A stretch of 26,895 nucleotides of DNA from contig CAIYYW010000283.1 in the NCBI GenBank assembly GCA_903930515.1, positions 1-26,895 of the forward strand, read 5' to 3'. Positions 7,942-15,559 of the stretch are shown here, in pieces. Position 1 is the first letter of the stretch; each line of letters opens with the position of its first letter. The position numbers and the translations under genes were made by a program. This DNA comes from an uncultured delta proteobacterium (lineage in GTDB: Bacteria; RBG-13-61-14; DRUE01). Under the pieces are notes generated by a model, which was given only the letters and a program-made list of their open reading frames with translations, made no database searches and was not told where the DNA came from.

Positions 7942-8313
7942 TCAGAGATCAAAACGGGAAGAGAAGGCCGCGGGATAGTGGACGATCCGGGGAGGCTTTT
8001 CCGATAAGTCCACGGTGATGATGTCAAAGCGGACAGAGTAGTTCAGGAGCTTTTTTTGGATCAGCCAGGATTTGGCGGATTTGACGAGATGGTCAATCTT
8101 TTTCTGGATCAGGCTTTCTTCCGGGTGAAAGCCTGACTCGCTCTCAACGCTTCTGACTTCCACGAACACCAGCTCCCGTCCCTTGCGGCAGATTAGGTCC
8201 AGCTCTCCGTATTTGGTCCAGCGCCGCTCCTCAATAATCCGATATCCGAGTTGGCGGAGGAATTTTCCGGCCAGTTGTTCCGCTTCCAGGCCGGGGGCTT
8301 TTTTCAGATCCAT
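7942..8313 (-). CDS. YraN/UPF0102 family nuclease-fold protein
   Basis: A 123-residue member of the UPF0102 (YraN) family, which has a Holliday-junction-resolvase-like nuclease fold; its cellular role is still unsettled. The core motifs are visible: an N-terminal G-x-x-x-E-x-x-A helix (GLEAEQLAGKFL), GELDLI near residue 37 (Glu/Asp of the active site) and VFVEVRS near residue 49, where most members have VEVK. The start ATG lies inside the end of the PilZ gene (10-base overlap), which suggests translational coupling. It is last in the minus-strand run and convergent with cpoB. Confidence 0.9.
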   Translation of the reverse strand: MDLKKAPGLEAEQLAGKFLRQLGYRIIEERRWTKYGELDLICRKGRELVFVEVRSVESESGFHPEESLIQKKIDHLVKSAKSWLIQKKLLNYSVRFDIITVDLSEKPPRIVHYPAAFSSRFDL

Positions 8314-8798
8314 ACCGGGGGTTTAGACCATTTTTTCAGCCGTTTATTGATGAACTGGTCCAGCTTGTCCTTCAACTCCAAGTCCATCTCCTTGAAAATC
8401 ACGGCCATCCCGCTCACCAACCCCTGCTGGTTGGCTTCTTCCGGTTCAATCTTGTGGACCACCTTGGCCAAAGACCGGATCAGATTGGGATGCCCCGGGA
8501 TAATAAAACTGATCTCAATCTCGGAATCAATCTCCGCCGGGGAAGGCGTCTTGATGAACATCCCCTCCCGGCTCAGGGTATAGGTGTTGCCCTGCCGAAT
8601 CTCTTTTCCAAAACTCCAGATCAAAGACAGGTTCACCGCGATCCGGGGGTTCTTGCGGAGCACCGCGGCCTCATCCCCGAAAAGCAACTCGTTCAGCTTG
8701 AACAAGATCTCCTCCGGCTCTTTCGAGGAAAGAAAATACCGGTCAATCGCGATCTTGGTCTTGCCCGACCCTTTTTTGCGGCCTCGTTGGTTGGTCAT
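8304..8798 (-). CDS. PilZ-like domain protein
   Basis: A 164-residue soluble protein. A basic N-terminus and short helical part (residues 1-60) precede a PilZ-type beta barrel (about 65-150) with TLSREGMFIKTPSP, which fits the second PilZ motif ([D/N]-x-S-x-x-G) and resembles the Myxococcus-type PilZ subgroup. The first motif, RxxxR, which binds cyclic di-GMP, is not seen; the segment reads NPRIAVN. Cyclic di-GMP binding is therefore doubtful. The start at 8798 is chosen because the upstream Cys gene ends 2 bases before it; the frame extended to 8951 would run backwards through that gene. Overlaps yraN by 10 bases. Confidence 0.75.
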   Translation of the reverse strand: MTNQRGRKKGSGKTKIAIDRYFLSSKEPEEILFKLNELLFGDEAAVLRKNPRIAVNLSLIWSFGKEIRQGNTYTLSREGMFIKTPSPAEIDSEIEISFIIPGHPNLIRSLAKVVHKIEPEEANQQGLVSGMAVIFKEMDLELKDKLDQFINKRLKKWSKPPVWI

Positions 8799-8800
8799 TG

Positions 8801-8968
8801 CTATTTGCCTTTCTCTTCGGCGGCCTGTTCCTCTTCCTGCCCCTGGTCCTCTTTTATGCTCAAATCCCTGGAAAATTCCGGGCAATACCGGGCGTGTTTG
8901 GAGATGCTGAACTTCCTCTGGCAATCCCCCCGCCAGGCGCACACCAGGCATATCCTCGCGTCAGCCAT
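8801..8968 (-). CDS. Small cysteine-rich protein, 55 residues
   Basis: Direct translation of the minus strand from an ATG at 8968 gives 55 residues. The N-terminal half has CLVC at residues 7-10, Cys16 and Cys29 in the pattern CLVCAWRGDC...YCPEFSRDLSI, so four Cys could bind zinc or a small iron-sulfur site. The C-terminal half is a Glu/Gln/Lys-rich tail. Stop TAG is 2 bases before the PilZ start, a typical coupled arrangement, which supports it as real. I cannot name a function. There is no Shine-Dalgarno sequence and an upstream in-frame TGA excludes a longer start. Confidence 0.7.
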   Translation of the reverse strand: MADARICLVCAWRGDCQRKFSISKHARYCPEFSRDLSIKEDQGQEEEQAAEEKGK

Positions 8969-8974
8969 ATCTAT

Positions 8975-9003
8975 ATTATTAACACATCAGGGCTGAATTG
9001 CAA
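8975..9003 (-). promoter_or_regulatory. Candidate promoter giving a leaderless transcript
   Basis: Read on the minus strand, TTGCAA (9003-8998) and AATAAT (8980-8975) are 17 bases apart. The -10 ends only 6 bases before the ATG at 8968, so transcription would begin at or next to the start codon. This agrees with the lack of a ribosome binding site there. Pattern match only. Confidence 0.4.
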
Positions 9004-9027
9004 AAAATTCGGTAATACAGTTTTTTT

Positions 9028-9483
9028 TCAAAAAACCGGCTTAAAATATTTTATGTTCAGGATTCCGGCCTTGGGCTGATCGGCAAAGACCGGCTCAACC
9101 TCCATCCCGATCTTCACCTTTTGCGGGTCAATCTCTCCGATCAGATGGGTCAAATCGGAATCCGCTCCCGAAAGCCGGATCAAGGCCATCACATAGGGCG
9201 GCTCCATCGGAAGATAGGGCTCTTTATATCTGACGATGCAAAAGCTGGTCACTTTACCCTTCGGGCCTACTTCCACCCAGTCCTGGATTTTGACAAAGCA
9301 TTGCTCGCAATTGGACCGCGGTGGGATGAAGACCTTGTTGCAGGCCGGGCATTTGGAGCCGAGGATTTTCTTCTCATCCCGGAGGGTGGTCAAAAACCTG
9401 GAGCCGCACTCTCCGGCAAAATACCGATAGGGGACTTCCAGCTTGCCCGGAACCTCGTAACACCATTTGTCTTGTTCGCTCAT
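9028..9483 (-). CDS. DUF35 zinc-ribbon/OB-fold acyl-CoA-binding protein (first of two)
   Basis: A 151-residue DUF35 protein: an N-terminal helix, a rubredoxin-like zinc ribbon (CPACNKVFIPPRSNCEQC, residues about 45-62) and an OB-fold (about 65-150). Proteins of this family bind the acyl-CoA and bridge active sites in thiolase-fold complexes, such as archaeal thiolase/HMG-CoA synthase, BbsAB and the Ltp2-ChsH2 steroid aldolase. It is the last gene of the operon that carries two thiolase-like genes and a second DUF35 gene, so it probably binds one of them. ATG at 9483 is preceded by CGGAGGAGCGAAA. Its 3' end is A/T-rich without a GC hairpin. Confidence 0.88.
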   Translation of the reverse strand: MSEQDKWCYEVPGKLEVPYRYFAGECGSRFLTTLRDEKKILGSKCPACNKVFIPPRSNCEQCFVKIQDWVEVGPKGKVTSFCIVRYKEPYLPMEPPYVMALIRLSGADSDLTHLIGEIDPQKVKIGMEVEPVFADQPKAGILNIKYFKPVF

Positions 9484-9538
9484 TTTCGCTCCTCCGTGGC
9501 GCGGATATTCCGGTCCGCGCGCAATTTCTTTTCCGCGC

Positions 9539-10018
9539 TCATTCCGTGATCACCCGGAAATAAAGGATGTCGGTCACCCGTCCCTCCCGCTCTCCGTCCG
9601 GCCGGAACACCGCCTCGCATCTCATTCCCATTTTCAGCTTCTTGGGATCGGTCAGATCCAGGTAATGCATAATGGTGGTGTCCCCTCCGTCCAAAAGAAT
9701 GCTGGCGGTGGTATAAGGCACCTCGCGCATCTTGCCGGTGAGCGGGTTCAGGGTCGGCACATAAGTGACATCGTAGCTCATCACCTCGCCGGTGTTCTTG
9801 AGCTCAATCCAGTCGTCCACCTGGCAATGGCAGGCCGCGCACACGATCCTGGGCGGAAGCTGGGTCCGGCCGCATTGCGGACATTTATTCGCCATAATCC
9901 GCTTGTTGTCCCGGATCTCGGAAAGGAACCTGCCCATGGTCGGCCCGGTGGAGAACTTATGCGGAACGCTCACCAGCTCGGTGATCTCCACCAGTTCCTG
10001 TTTTTTCTCTTCAGCCAT
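9539..10018 (-). CDS. DUF35 zinc-ribbon/OB-fold acyl-CoA-binding protein (second of two)
   Basis: A 159-residue DUF35 protein with helix, zinc ribbon (CPQCGRTQLPPRIVCAACH, about residues 47-65) and OB-fold. It differs clearly from its neighbour at 9028-9483 in the OB-fold, so the two are not a recent duplication; each may match one of the two thiolase-like proteins. GGAGGGAAAAA precedes the ATG. It lies 52 bases after the Lys-rich end of the thiolase-like gene. Confidence 0.88.
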   Translation of the reverse strand: MAEEKKQELVEITELVSVPHKFSTGPTMGRFLSEIRDNKRIMANKCPQCGRTQLPPRIVCAACHCQVDDWIELKNTGEVMSYDVTYVPTLNPLTGKMREVPYTTASILLDGGDTTIMHYLDLTDPKKLKMGMRCEAVFRPDGEREGRVTDILYFRVITE

Positions 10019-10070
10019 TTTTTCCCTCCTGAATATTTCAGTATGACCGGCTCAAGCGCCGTCCCGGCGG

Positions 10071-11420
10071 TTATCTTTTCTTGCCCTTTTTCACCTTGAT
10101 CTTGACCGCCTTGGATTTCTTGGCTTTGATCTTGATTTTCATCTTTGCTTTTTTCTCTTTCTTTTTATCGGGTTTTGCCCTTTTAACTTTTTTACTTTTT
10201 GGCTTTTTAACCGTCTTAGCCTTAATTGCGGGAACCGCAACTTTGACCGAATTCATTCCATCCAGGTTTTTCTTGAGAAGAGTGAGCACGGTCCAGAAGG
10301 TTCCGCCGAACCCGCTCGCCATTGCCACCTTGATCTCCCCCGGAACCTGGTGCTCGCCGGCGTCTCCTCTGATTTGCAGGCCGGCCTCAGCCACCCGGAT
10401 CAGCGCGGAGGCCCCGATCGGGTTGGTGCTCACCACCCCGCCGCTCGGGTTGATCGGGAATTCGCCCTCAATATTGAACGCTCCCCGCTCCACCATCTCC
10501 AGCACGGTCTTGCGGTCCAGGAGCAGGAAATTGACGATCCAGTCAATCAGCCACCAGGAGGACGGGTCATACATTTCAAACACGCCGATTTCCTTGAGCG
10601 GGTTCTTGATCCCGGTCTTCTTAAACAGCCTCCTTGCCGCGATCTCCTGCGTGAGCGGGTCTTTCCTCGGACCGCCCCGGAAAAAGGTTTCTTCCCGATG
10701 CATCGTGATATGGTCCCAGACCCAGACCGGCTTTTGCGGAAATTTCCTCGCCAGATCCTCGCTGGCGAAAATCACCGCGCAGGCCCCGTTGGATTCCGGG
10801 CACATATGCAACAGCCGGAGCGGATATGCCAACAGCCTGGAATTCATCACTTCCTTCTCGGTAATGTTGATCCGGAGATGCGCCTTGGGGTTGCGCCGGG
10901 CGTTGTCCGCCATCAAGACCCGGAGCTTGGCCGCGGCCCATTCCGCGCGCTCTCCGAACTCGTTGACCCATTCCAGGCCGGTGGACCCGGTGATCGCCCC
11001 GGTCTGAATCTCTCTCATCCAGAGCGGGTCCGCCATATTGGTGATCCCGGTGGTGGTATGTCCCTCTTCCTGCTTCTCAAAACCGAGCGCCATCACCACA
11101 TTATAAAAACCGCTCGCGACCAGATTGTCCGCGGCGCAGGCGATGGTTGCTCCGGTGGTTCCGCCGGTGGTGATCCGGAAGCCGCTTTTGAGGAACGCGC
11201 CGTCCCCGAGGGTGTGCCACATATCCGGCTGATGGATTCCCTCAAACAGCTCCATATCGCCGTGGACCACGCAGTCAATATCCTTGAGCGACAAGCCGGA
11301 ATCTCGGAGCGCGTCTTCCACCGCCTCCCGCACCAGCTCGGCCTGATTGATATCCGGCCGATGCCCGCGGTGCTTGCTCTGACCGATCCCGACGATCGCT
11401 ACCTGCCTATTTTTCGCCAT
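10071..11420 (-). CDS. SCP2/thiolase-fold protein without canonical Cys/His, with Lys-rich tail
   Basis: Residues 1-390 are a thiolase-superfamily protein of the SCP-x/lipid-transfer type (MALGFEK near 110, NPSGG near 324). Aligned by VASG and its fixed distance to the catalytic site, the nucleophilic Cys position is Gly87 (TTGGTTG), and the GHP His motif is replaced by STNP (Asn333, one residue shorter). The usual Claisen/thiolysis chemistry is therefore unlikely. The DUF35 neighbours recall the Ltp2-ChsH2 aldolase, another thiolase-fold enzyme without these residues. The last 58 residues form a histone-like tail with 28 Lys, odd for this family. The start at 11420 (GAGGAGGAGAG upstream) is chosen over the open frame to 11558, which overlaps the previous gene. 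It lies 11 bases after that gene. Confidence 0.85.
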   Translation of the reverse strand: MAKNRQVAIVGIGQSKHRGHRPDINQAELVREAVEDALRDSGLSLKDIDCVVHGDMELFEGIHQPDMWHTLGDGAFLKSGFRITTGGTTGATIACAADNLVASGFYNVVMALGFEKQEEGHTTTGITNMADPLWMREIQTGAITGSTGLEWVNEFGERAEWAAAKLRVLMADNARRNPKAHLRINITEKEVMNSRLLAYPLRLLHMCPESNGACAVIFASEDLARKFPQKPVWVWDHITMHREETFFRGGPRKDPLTQEIAARRLFKKTGIKNPLKEIGVFEMYDPSSWWLIDWIVNFLLLDRKTVLEMVERGAFNIEGEFPINPSGGVVSTNPIGASALIRVAEAGLQIRGDAGEHQVPGEIKVAMASGFGGTFWTVLTLLKKNLDGMNSVKVAVPAIKAKTVKKPKSKKVKRAKPDKKKEKKAKMKIKIKAKKSKAVKIKVKKGKKR

Positions 11421-11431
11421 TTCTCTCCTCC

Positions 11432-12586
11432 TCACTGATTGGAAAGGATCATCACGCAATGGTGCTGGCCGGCCGGGCCGGTTGCTCCGTGCGCCAGCGC
11501 GACTTTGGCGCCATTGACCTGGCGCTTTCCGGCCTCGCCTTTGAGTTGAATCACGCACTCAGCCGCGCGCGCCATCCCGGCAATCATCAAGGGATTCCCG
11601 CTCAACATCCCGCCCGAAGTATTGACCGGAAGCTCTCCTCCCAGATCAGTCGCTCCGCTCATCACAAAATCTCCGGCCTTGCCCGGAGCGCAAATCCCGA
11701 GGGATTCCAGGAATAAAAGCTCCTCGTAGGAATATCCTGCGCTGATCTCCAGCAGGTCCAGTTCCTTTTTCGCGTTCCGGATCCCGGCCATCTGGTAGGC
11801 CCGCTTGGCCGCCAGCTTCAAGCTCGCGGATTCCCAGAGCTTGCGGTCGCCAAGATAGTAAGCGTCATAACAATTGCCCGCGCCCAAAATCCAGACCGGC
11901 TTCTCGCAGAGCTTCTTCGCCCGGCTTTCCTTCGCCACGATGAACGCCACGGCCCCGTCGCTGACCGGATAAATCTCCATCTCCCGCAAGGGATCGCAAA
12001 CCATCGGCGAATTCAAGACCTGATCCACCGTGACCTCTTTCCGGAGTTGCGCCTTGGGATTCAGCGTCGCGTTCTTCCGGTCCCGGACCACCGCCCTTGC
12101 AACCGCCTCCGGCTTCACCCCAAAACATTCATAATACAGACGCGCCTGGAGCGCCGCGGCATTGAGATAGTCCAGCCCGACCTGGCGGGAAAAAATCGGA
12201 TCAAACGCGCAATGCGTGATCATATTGCGGCTCGCGCATTGGCTTTCCTTGCAATGCCCGGCCACAATCGTGATCTCGGAATGACCCGAAGCCACGCAGG
12301 CCGCGGCGTAAAAAAGACCCTGAATCCCGTCCTGCGCCGCCTTTTCCTCCGAGCCGTAATGCGCGCCCACCAGGTCCCCGATCGGCGCGTCGGAAATGGT
12401 CCGGCAGTCAAAGAAATCGTCCGAGCAGGTCACCGCATTGTCAATCTGACCCGGGCCGAAGCTTAAATTAACCTGGCCGCGCGCCTCTTTGATCGCCTCC
12501 CAGATCATCTCCTGGAACCGCTGGTTCCGCTTATGCGGCTCAAACCGGGTCTGAGCCATCGCGATTATTGCTATCCGTTCCGCCAT
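11432..12586 (-). CDS. Second SCP2/thiolase-fold protein without canonical Cys/His
   Basis: A 384-residue thiolase-fold protein, first gene of the operon. The start at 12586 has an excellent AAGGAGGT 8 bases upstream. The Cys position aligns with Ala in KAAQDGIQG, and the GHP His motif reads SGNPLM (NTSGGMLSGNP), so both canonical residues are missing, as in its neighbour. The C-terminal VALAHGATGP is the usual HG-x-GG-like loop in altered form. It shares the superfamily with the downstream protein but little close sequence, so the two probably form a heteromer, completed by the two DUF35 proteins. The substrate is unknown; an acyl-CoA thioester is likely from the family. Ordinary acetyl-CoA acetyltransferase annotation would be misleading. 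Confidence 0.85.
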   Translation of the reverse strand: MAERIAIIAMAQTRFEPHKRNQRFQEMIWEAIKEARGQVNLSFGPGQIDNAVTCSDDFFDCRTISDAPIGDLVGAHYGSEEKAAQDGIQGLFYAAACVASGHSEITIVAGHCKESQCASRNMITHCAFDPIFSRQVGLDYLNAAALQARLYYECFGVKPEAVARAVVRDRKNATLNPKAQLRKEVTVDQVLNSPMVCDPLREMEIYPVSDGAVAFIVAKESRAKKLCEKPVWILGAGNCYDAYYLGDRKLWESASLKLAAKRAYQMAGIRNAKKELDLLEISAGYSYEELLFLESLGICAPGKAGDFVMSGATDLGGELPVNTSGGMLSGNPLMIAGMARAAECVIQLKGEAGKRQVNGAKVALAHGATGPAGQHHCVMILSNQ

Positions 12587-12606
12587 TGTGGATACCTCCT
12601 TGAATC

Positions 12607-12642
12607 CCTGGTCGGGCAACCATAGGGATCACCCAGACCAGG
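12607..12642 (-). promoter_or_regulatory. Stem-loop/operator-like inverted repeat at the thiolase-operon transcription start
   Basis: CCTGGTC (12607-12613) pairs with GACCAGG (12636-12642), a 7-bp stem that can extend by 3 G-C pairs past a bulged A. It begins directly next to the -10 box and ends 20 bases before the start codon, covering nearly the whole leader. It could be an RNA stem-loop near the 5' end or a repressor site. No cognate regulator gene is present in the window. Confidence 0.5.
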
Positions 12643-12671
12643 ATTGTAGCCAACTCCCGGAAGCTTGTAAA
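12643..12671 (-). promoter_or_regulatory. Sigma70-type promoter of the thiolase/DUF35 operon
   Basis: Minus strand: TTTACA (12671-12666), 17 bases, TACAAT (12648-12643); each box matches the consensus at five of six positions with ideal spacing. It lies 57 bases upstream of the first gene. The rest of the gap up to 12798 shows no clear terminator for the preceding glycosidase gene. Confidence 0.6.
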
Positions 12672-12798
12672 GAATTTTCAAGCCCGGTTTTCTCTGTCCA
12701 TCCCAGCCTGGTTCGGGCCTCCGGTCGCGCTTGGGCCGGTCTCGGCGAGATTATGACGCGATACCAGGATTAGCAACGACCAGGGCGTAGCCTTTATT

Positions 12799-14763
12799 TT
12801 AAAGACTAATCTCTAATTTTATCACGCTCACCTGGAAGGGTTTGAGGGAGATGGTGAGGCCGGCGGGATTCAGGTTGGAGGCGGTGGGGTAGAGTTGGGA
12901 GGCGGCGGAGATATTTTTTAGGCCGAGTTTAGTGGGGGAGAGGGTGAGGGATTGGGGCTGGCCGGAGGGGTTTCGGAGGACCAGGAGGGCTTGAGCGTCT
13001 TTCTGGTGCAAGTATCCGTATATTTCCAATTGGTTCGGATTGCCGAGGACCATTTGGGTGTTCTGGAGGATAGCCCGGTTTTCTTTTGCCCAATTGATCC
13101 ATTGGGCAAGCGCGGCCCATTCCTGATCGGTGAGCAGGTCGGGCGAGATGTATAGTTCCCACATTGAGACGCCTCTTCCGAGATACATAATCAGATCGCG
13201 CTCGAATTCGGCAATCGGTCCGGGGTCCTTGAAATTGGAATTGGCTCGGATGATTCCGTGGGTCATCAGGCCGTTGAAGGGGACCTGGAGATTGGGCTGT
13301 TTCAAATAATGATAGATGTTCTGATCGCGATAGGTGATGGACTTTTCTCGGGCCGAGCCCGGCCCCTGGAACCCGTAATCCATTCCGCCGAGCCAGACGC
13401 AATCGGCCCATAACAGCCAGAAGGGGCTGAGCCAGGTTCCGACCGTTATGTTGAAGAAGGCGTCGGGGTTGATCTGATGGGAGGCATTGATGGTCTGGAT
13501 CAGGGCGTCGGTGACCGCGGTTTGGGAGGCCTCGGGAAGCGGGTGGCTGTGCCAAGGAACTCTGCAGGCGGCGCCGATATTGTCCAGCTTGAAATAGGAC
13601 ACGCCGGCCCGGGTCGCGGTGACGATTTGTTTCTGAAATTCCTGGTGGTATTTCTCTCCGGCAGGACAGAAGCCATTGGCGATGATATTGGCTGAGATCC
13701 AATTTTTTTCATAGCCCTGTCCGAGGGTCCAAAGGAGGCGCTTGAGTTTCCGGTTGCCGTATCCTCCGGCCGGGCTGAACCACATCCCGGGTTGGGCGCC
13801 GACGGCTTCCGCGCTTTTTTTGACGGCCGCGATTCCCTGGGGGAATTTTTCCGGATGGAACTGCCATAGTTTGGAGAAATTGTCCCAGCCGTCATCAATC
13901 ACCACCGCGTCCAGCTTGATCCCGTAAGGGTCGGAAAGATGATCTTTCAGTCCCTGGATGGAATTGATCAGGCCGGTTTGGTTGACCGACCCGGGCATAT
14001 CATACCAGGAATTATAGAGAAGGTAGGGCGCGGGCCGACGGTGTCTTTTTTCGTCCAGATATTTGAAGAACCACTTGCCGGTTTGATCCGGCTCCGAGAC
14101 CCCGAGCACGGCCGGGTAGGCCTGAAAAAGCTCCGGGGTGATCCATTGGCCGGGCTGGTAGCAGATGGAAATATTCCGGCCGGAAATTTTGGCCTCGGTC
14201 AGCGGATAGGCGACGGCGAAAAAGAGGTTCCCCGCATAGACCGGCTGACCGGGGGAGGGAAAAGTTATGGCGGTTCCGGTTCTGCCCGCCTGGGAGTCAA
14301 CCAGGCAGATTTTTTCCAGGAACTTTTTATCCCGCTCGGTTCTGAGCAGCAAAGTTTTCTCCACTGCGATTCCGGATTCGGAGATTTGAAAATCTAGCCG
14401 GCCGGCCAGGCCGTCCCCATCGTCCTTGAGATAAAAGCTCAACCTTCCCGGCGTTTTTTCCGCCCGATCCACCAGGAATTCAGAGGCCTGGACGGTTTTT
14501 CCGCGGAAGTAAAGGATAAATTGCTCGCCCTCCAGGGAACTGGTTTGATGGATGATCCGATTGCTGACCGCCAGATGATAAAGATGTTTTTCCTGGACGC
14601 CGATGGTGAAGACGAGCAGGGGGCTTTGCAACTCATACAGGTCCAGGTCCAGGCTGGTTTCCTTTTTCAAGCCGGTCGGCTGAGTTTGAGCCGGCACCCA
14701 GCCGGCCAGGGCGAGGATCAGGATCAGAAATCCGGCCGCGCTGAAAAAGGTTTTTTTATACAA
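12799..14763 (-). CDS. Secreted GH36-type (alpha-galactosidase clan) glycoside hydrolase
   Basis: A 654-residue protein with a signal peptide (YKKTFFSAAGFLILILALAG...PAQ). An N-terminal beta-sandwich is followed by a TIM barrel with DAVVIDDGWDNF near residue 290 and the GH-D-clan nucleophile motif FKLDNIG (Asp394). The acid/base is probably Asp454 or Asp462 (WADCVWLGGMD). A beta-sandwich closes the C-terminus. Best described as GH36/GH27-like, acting on alpha-galactosides or a related sugar. The start is uncertain: a TTG at 14763, four bases after the SDR stop and 9 bases behind AGGGAG, gives a clean signal peptide. The ATG at 14796 overlaps the SDR gene and adds 11 acidic/basic residues before the signal. 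Third gene of the Gfo/SDR operon. Confidence 0.82.
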   Translation of the reverse strand: MYKKTFFSAAGFLILILALAGWVPAQTQPTGLKKETSLDLDLYELQSPLLVFTIGVQEKHLYHLAVSNRIIHQTSSLEGEQFILYFRGKTVQASEFLVDRAEKTPGRLSFYLKDDGDGLAGRLDFQISESGIAVEKTLLLRTERDKKFLEKICLVDSQAGRTGTAITFPSPGQPVYAGNLFFAVAYPLTEAKISGRNISICYQPGQWITPELFQAYPAVLGVSEPDQTGKWFFKYLDEKRHRRPAPYLLYNSWYDMPGSVNQTGLINSIQGLKDHLSDPYGIKLDAVVIDDGWDNFSKLWQFHPEKFPQGIAAVKKSAEAVGAQPGMWFSPAGGYGNRKLKRLLWTLGQGYEKNWISANIIANGFCPAGEKYHQEFQKQIVTATRAGVSYFKLDNIGAACRVPWHSHPLPEASQTAVTDALIQTINASHQINPDAFFNITVGTWLSPFWLLWADCVWLGGMDYGFQGPGSAREKSITYRDQNIYHYLKQPNLQVPFNGLMTHGIIRANSNFKDPGPIAEFERDLIMYLGRGVSMWELYISPDLLTDQEWAALAQWINWAKENRAILQNTQMVLGNPNQLEIYGYLHQKDAQALLVLRNPSGQPQSLTLSPTKLGLKNISAASQLYPTASNLNPAGLTISLKPFQVSVIKLEISL

Positions 14764-14767
14764 AAAT

Positions 14768-15541
14768 TTAAGCTCCCTTGAGACCGGTTCCTCCATCCAC
14801 CACGATCATCTGGCCGGTGATATATTTGGCGGCCGGGCCGGCCAGGAACACCACCGCCCCGACCACATCGTCCGGCTCGCCGAGCCGGCCCAGGGCGCTG
14901 GATTGCTCCACCACCTTGCGGATGAAATCGTTTTTCCAGATCGCCTCGCTGAATTTGGTCTTGATCACCCCGGGCGCCACCGCGTTCACGCGGATGCCCT
15001 TTTCTCCCAGCTCCGCGGCGAGCACGCGGGTAAGCATCAGCAGTCCGGCCTTGGAGATGCTGTAAACCCCCAGTCCCATCATCGGCTTGAGGCCGGCCAC
15101 GCTCGCGACATTGACAATCGCCCCTCCGCCCTTCTCCGCCATTTTTGCCGCAACCAGCTTGGAAAGAAAAAATGGCCCCTTCAGGTTGACTTCAAAAATT
15201 TTGTCCCAGGCGCCCTCGTCGGTGTTGATGGCCGGCCCGAACACCGGGTTGGTCGCGGCGTTATTGACCAGCACATCTATTTTCCCGAACTGCTGGATCA
15301 CCTGGTCCACTAACTTCTTCCGGTCCTCTTCCTTGCCCACATGACAGGCAATCGCGCAGGCCTTCCCGGACTTGCCCTGCAGATTGCAGGCCACCTTGTC
15401 CAAAGCGTCCTGCTTGCGGCTGGTCAAAACCACACTGGCGCCCAAATCGCAAAAAGCCCCGGCCACCGACTCGCCGATCCCTCGGCTGGCCCCGGTGATC
15501 AGGACCACCTTTCCGGAAAAATCAAACCACTCCTTAATCAT
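14768..15541 (-). CDS. Short-chain dehydrogenase/reductase (FabG-like SDR)
   Basis: A 257-residue classical SDR with all catalytic elements: NAD(P)-binding TGASRGIG (residues 16-23), NNAA (93-96), Asn119, Ser147, Tyr160 and Lys164 (YSISK), and a C-terminal VDGGTGL. It oxidises or reduces a hydroxyl/keto group. FabG-type acyl chemistry is possible, but the neighbours (Gfo/Idh oxidoreductase upstream, GH36-type glycosidase downstream) favour a sugar or polyol substrate. Ser41-Arg42 after the second beta strand (LTSRKQ) suggests NADPH preference, which is inference. An 18-base gap separates it from the Gfo gene. Confidence 0.9.
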   Translation of the reverse strand: MIKEWFDFSGKVVLITGASRGIGESVAGAFCDLGASVVLTSRKQDALDKVACNLQGKSGKACAIACHVGKEEDRKKLVDQVIQQFGKIDVLVNNAATNPVFGPAINTDEGAWDKIFEVNLKGPFFLSKLVAAKMAEKGGGAIVNVASVAGLKPMMGLGVYSISKAGLLMLTRVLAAELGEKGIRVNAVAPGVIKTKFSEAIWKNDFIRKVVEQSSALGRLGEPDDVVGAVVFLAGPAAKYITGQMIVVDGGTGLKGA

Positions 15542-15559
15542 TTTGTCCTCCGTTAAAAT

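Noticed and set aside
10350-11438. 362-codon plus-strand frame across the thiolase-like gene
   Set aside because: Antisense shadow; composition is His/Pro/Arg/Gly-rich and no domain is recognisable.
12700-12790. tRNA-like GGTTCGGGC pattern in the gap before the thiolase operon
   Set aside because: The flanking bases do not pair as a T-arm and no acceptor or anticodon stem can be built.
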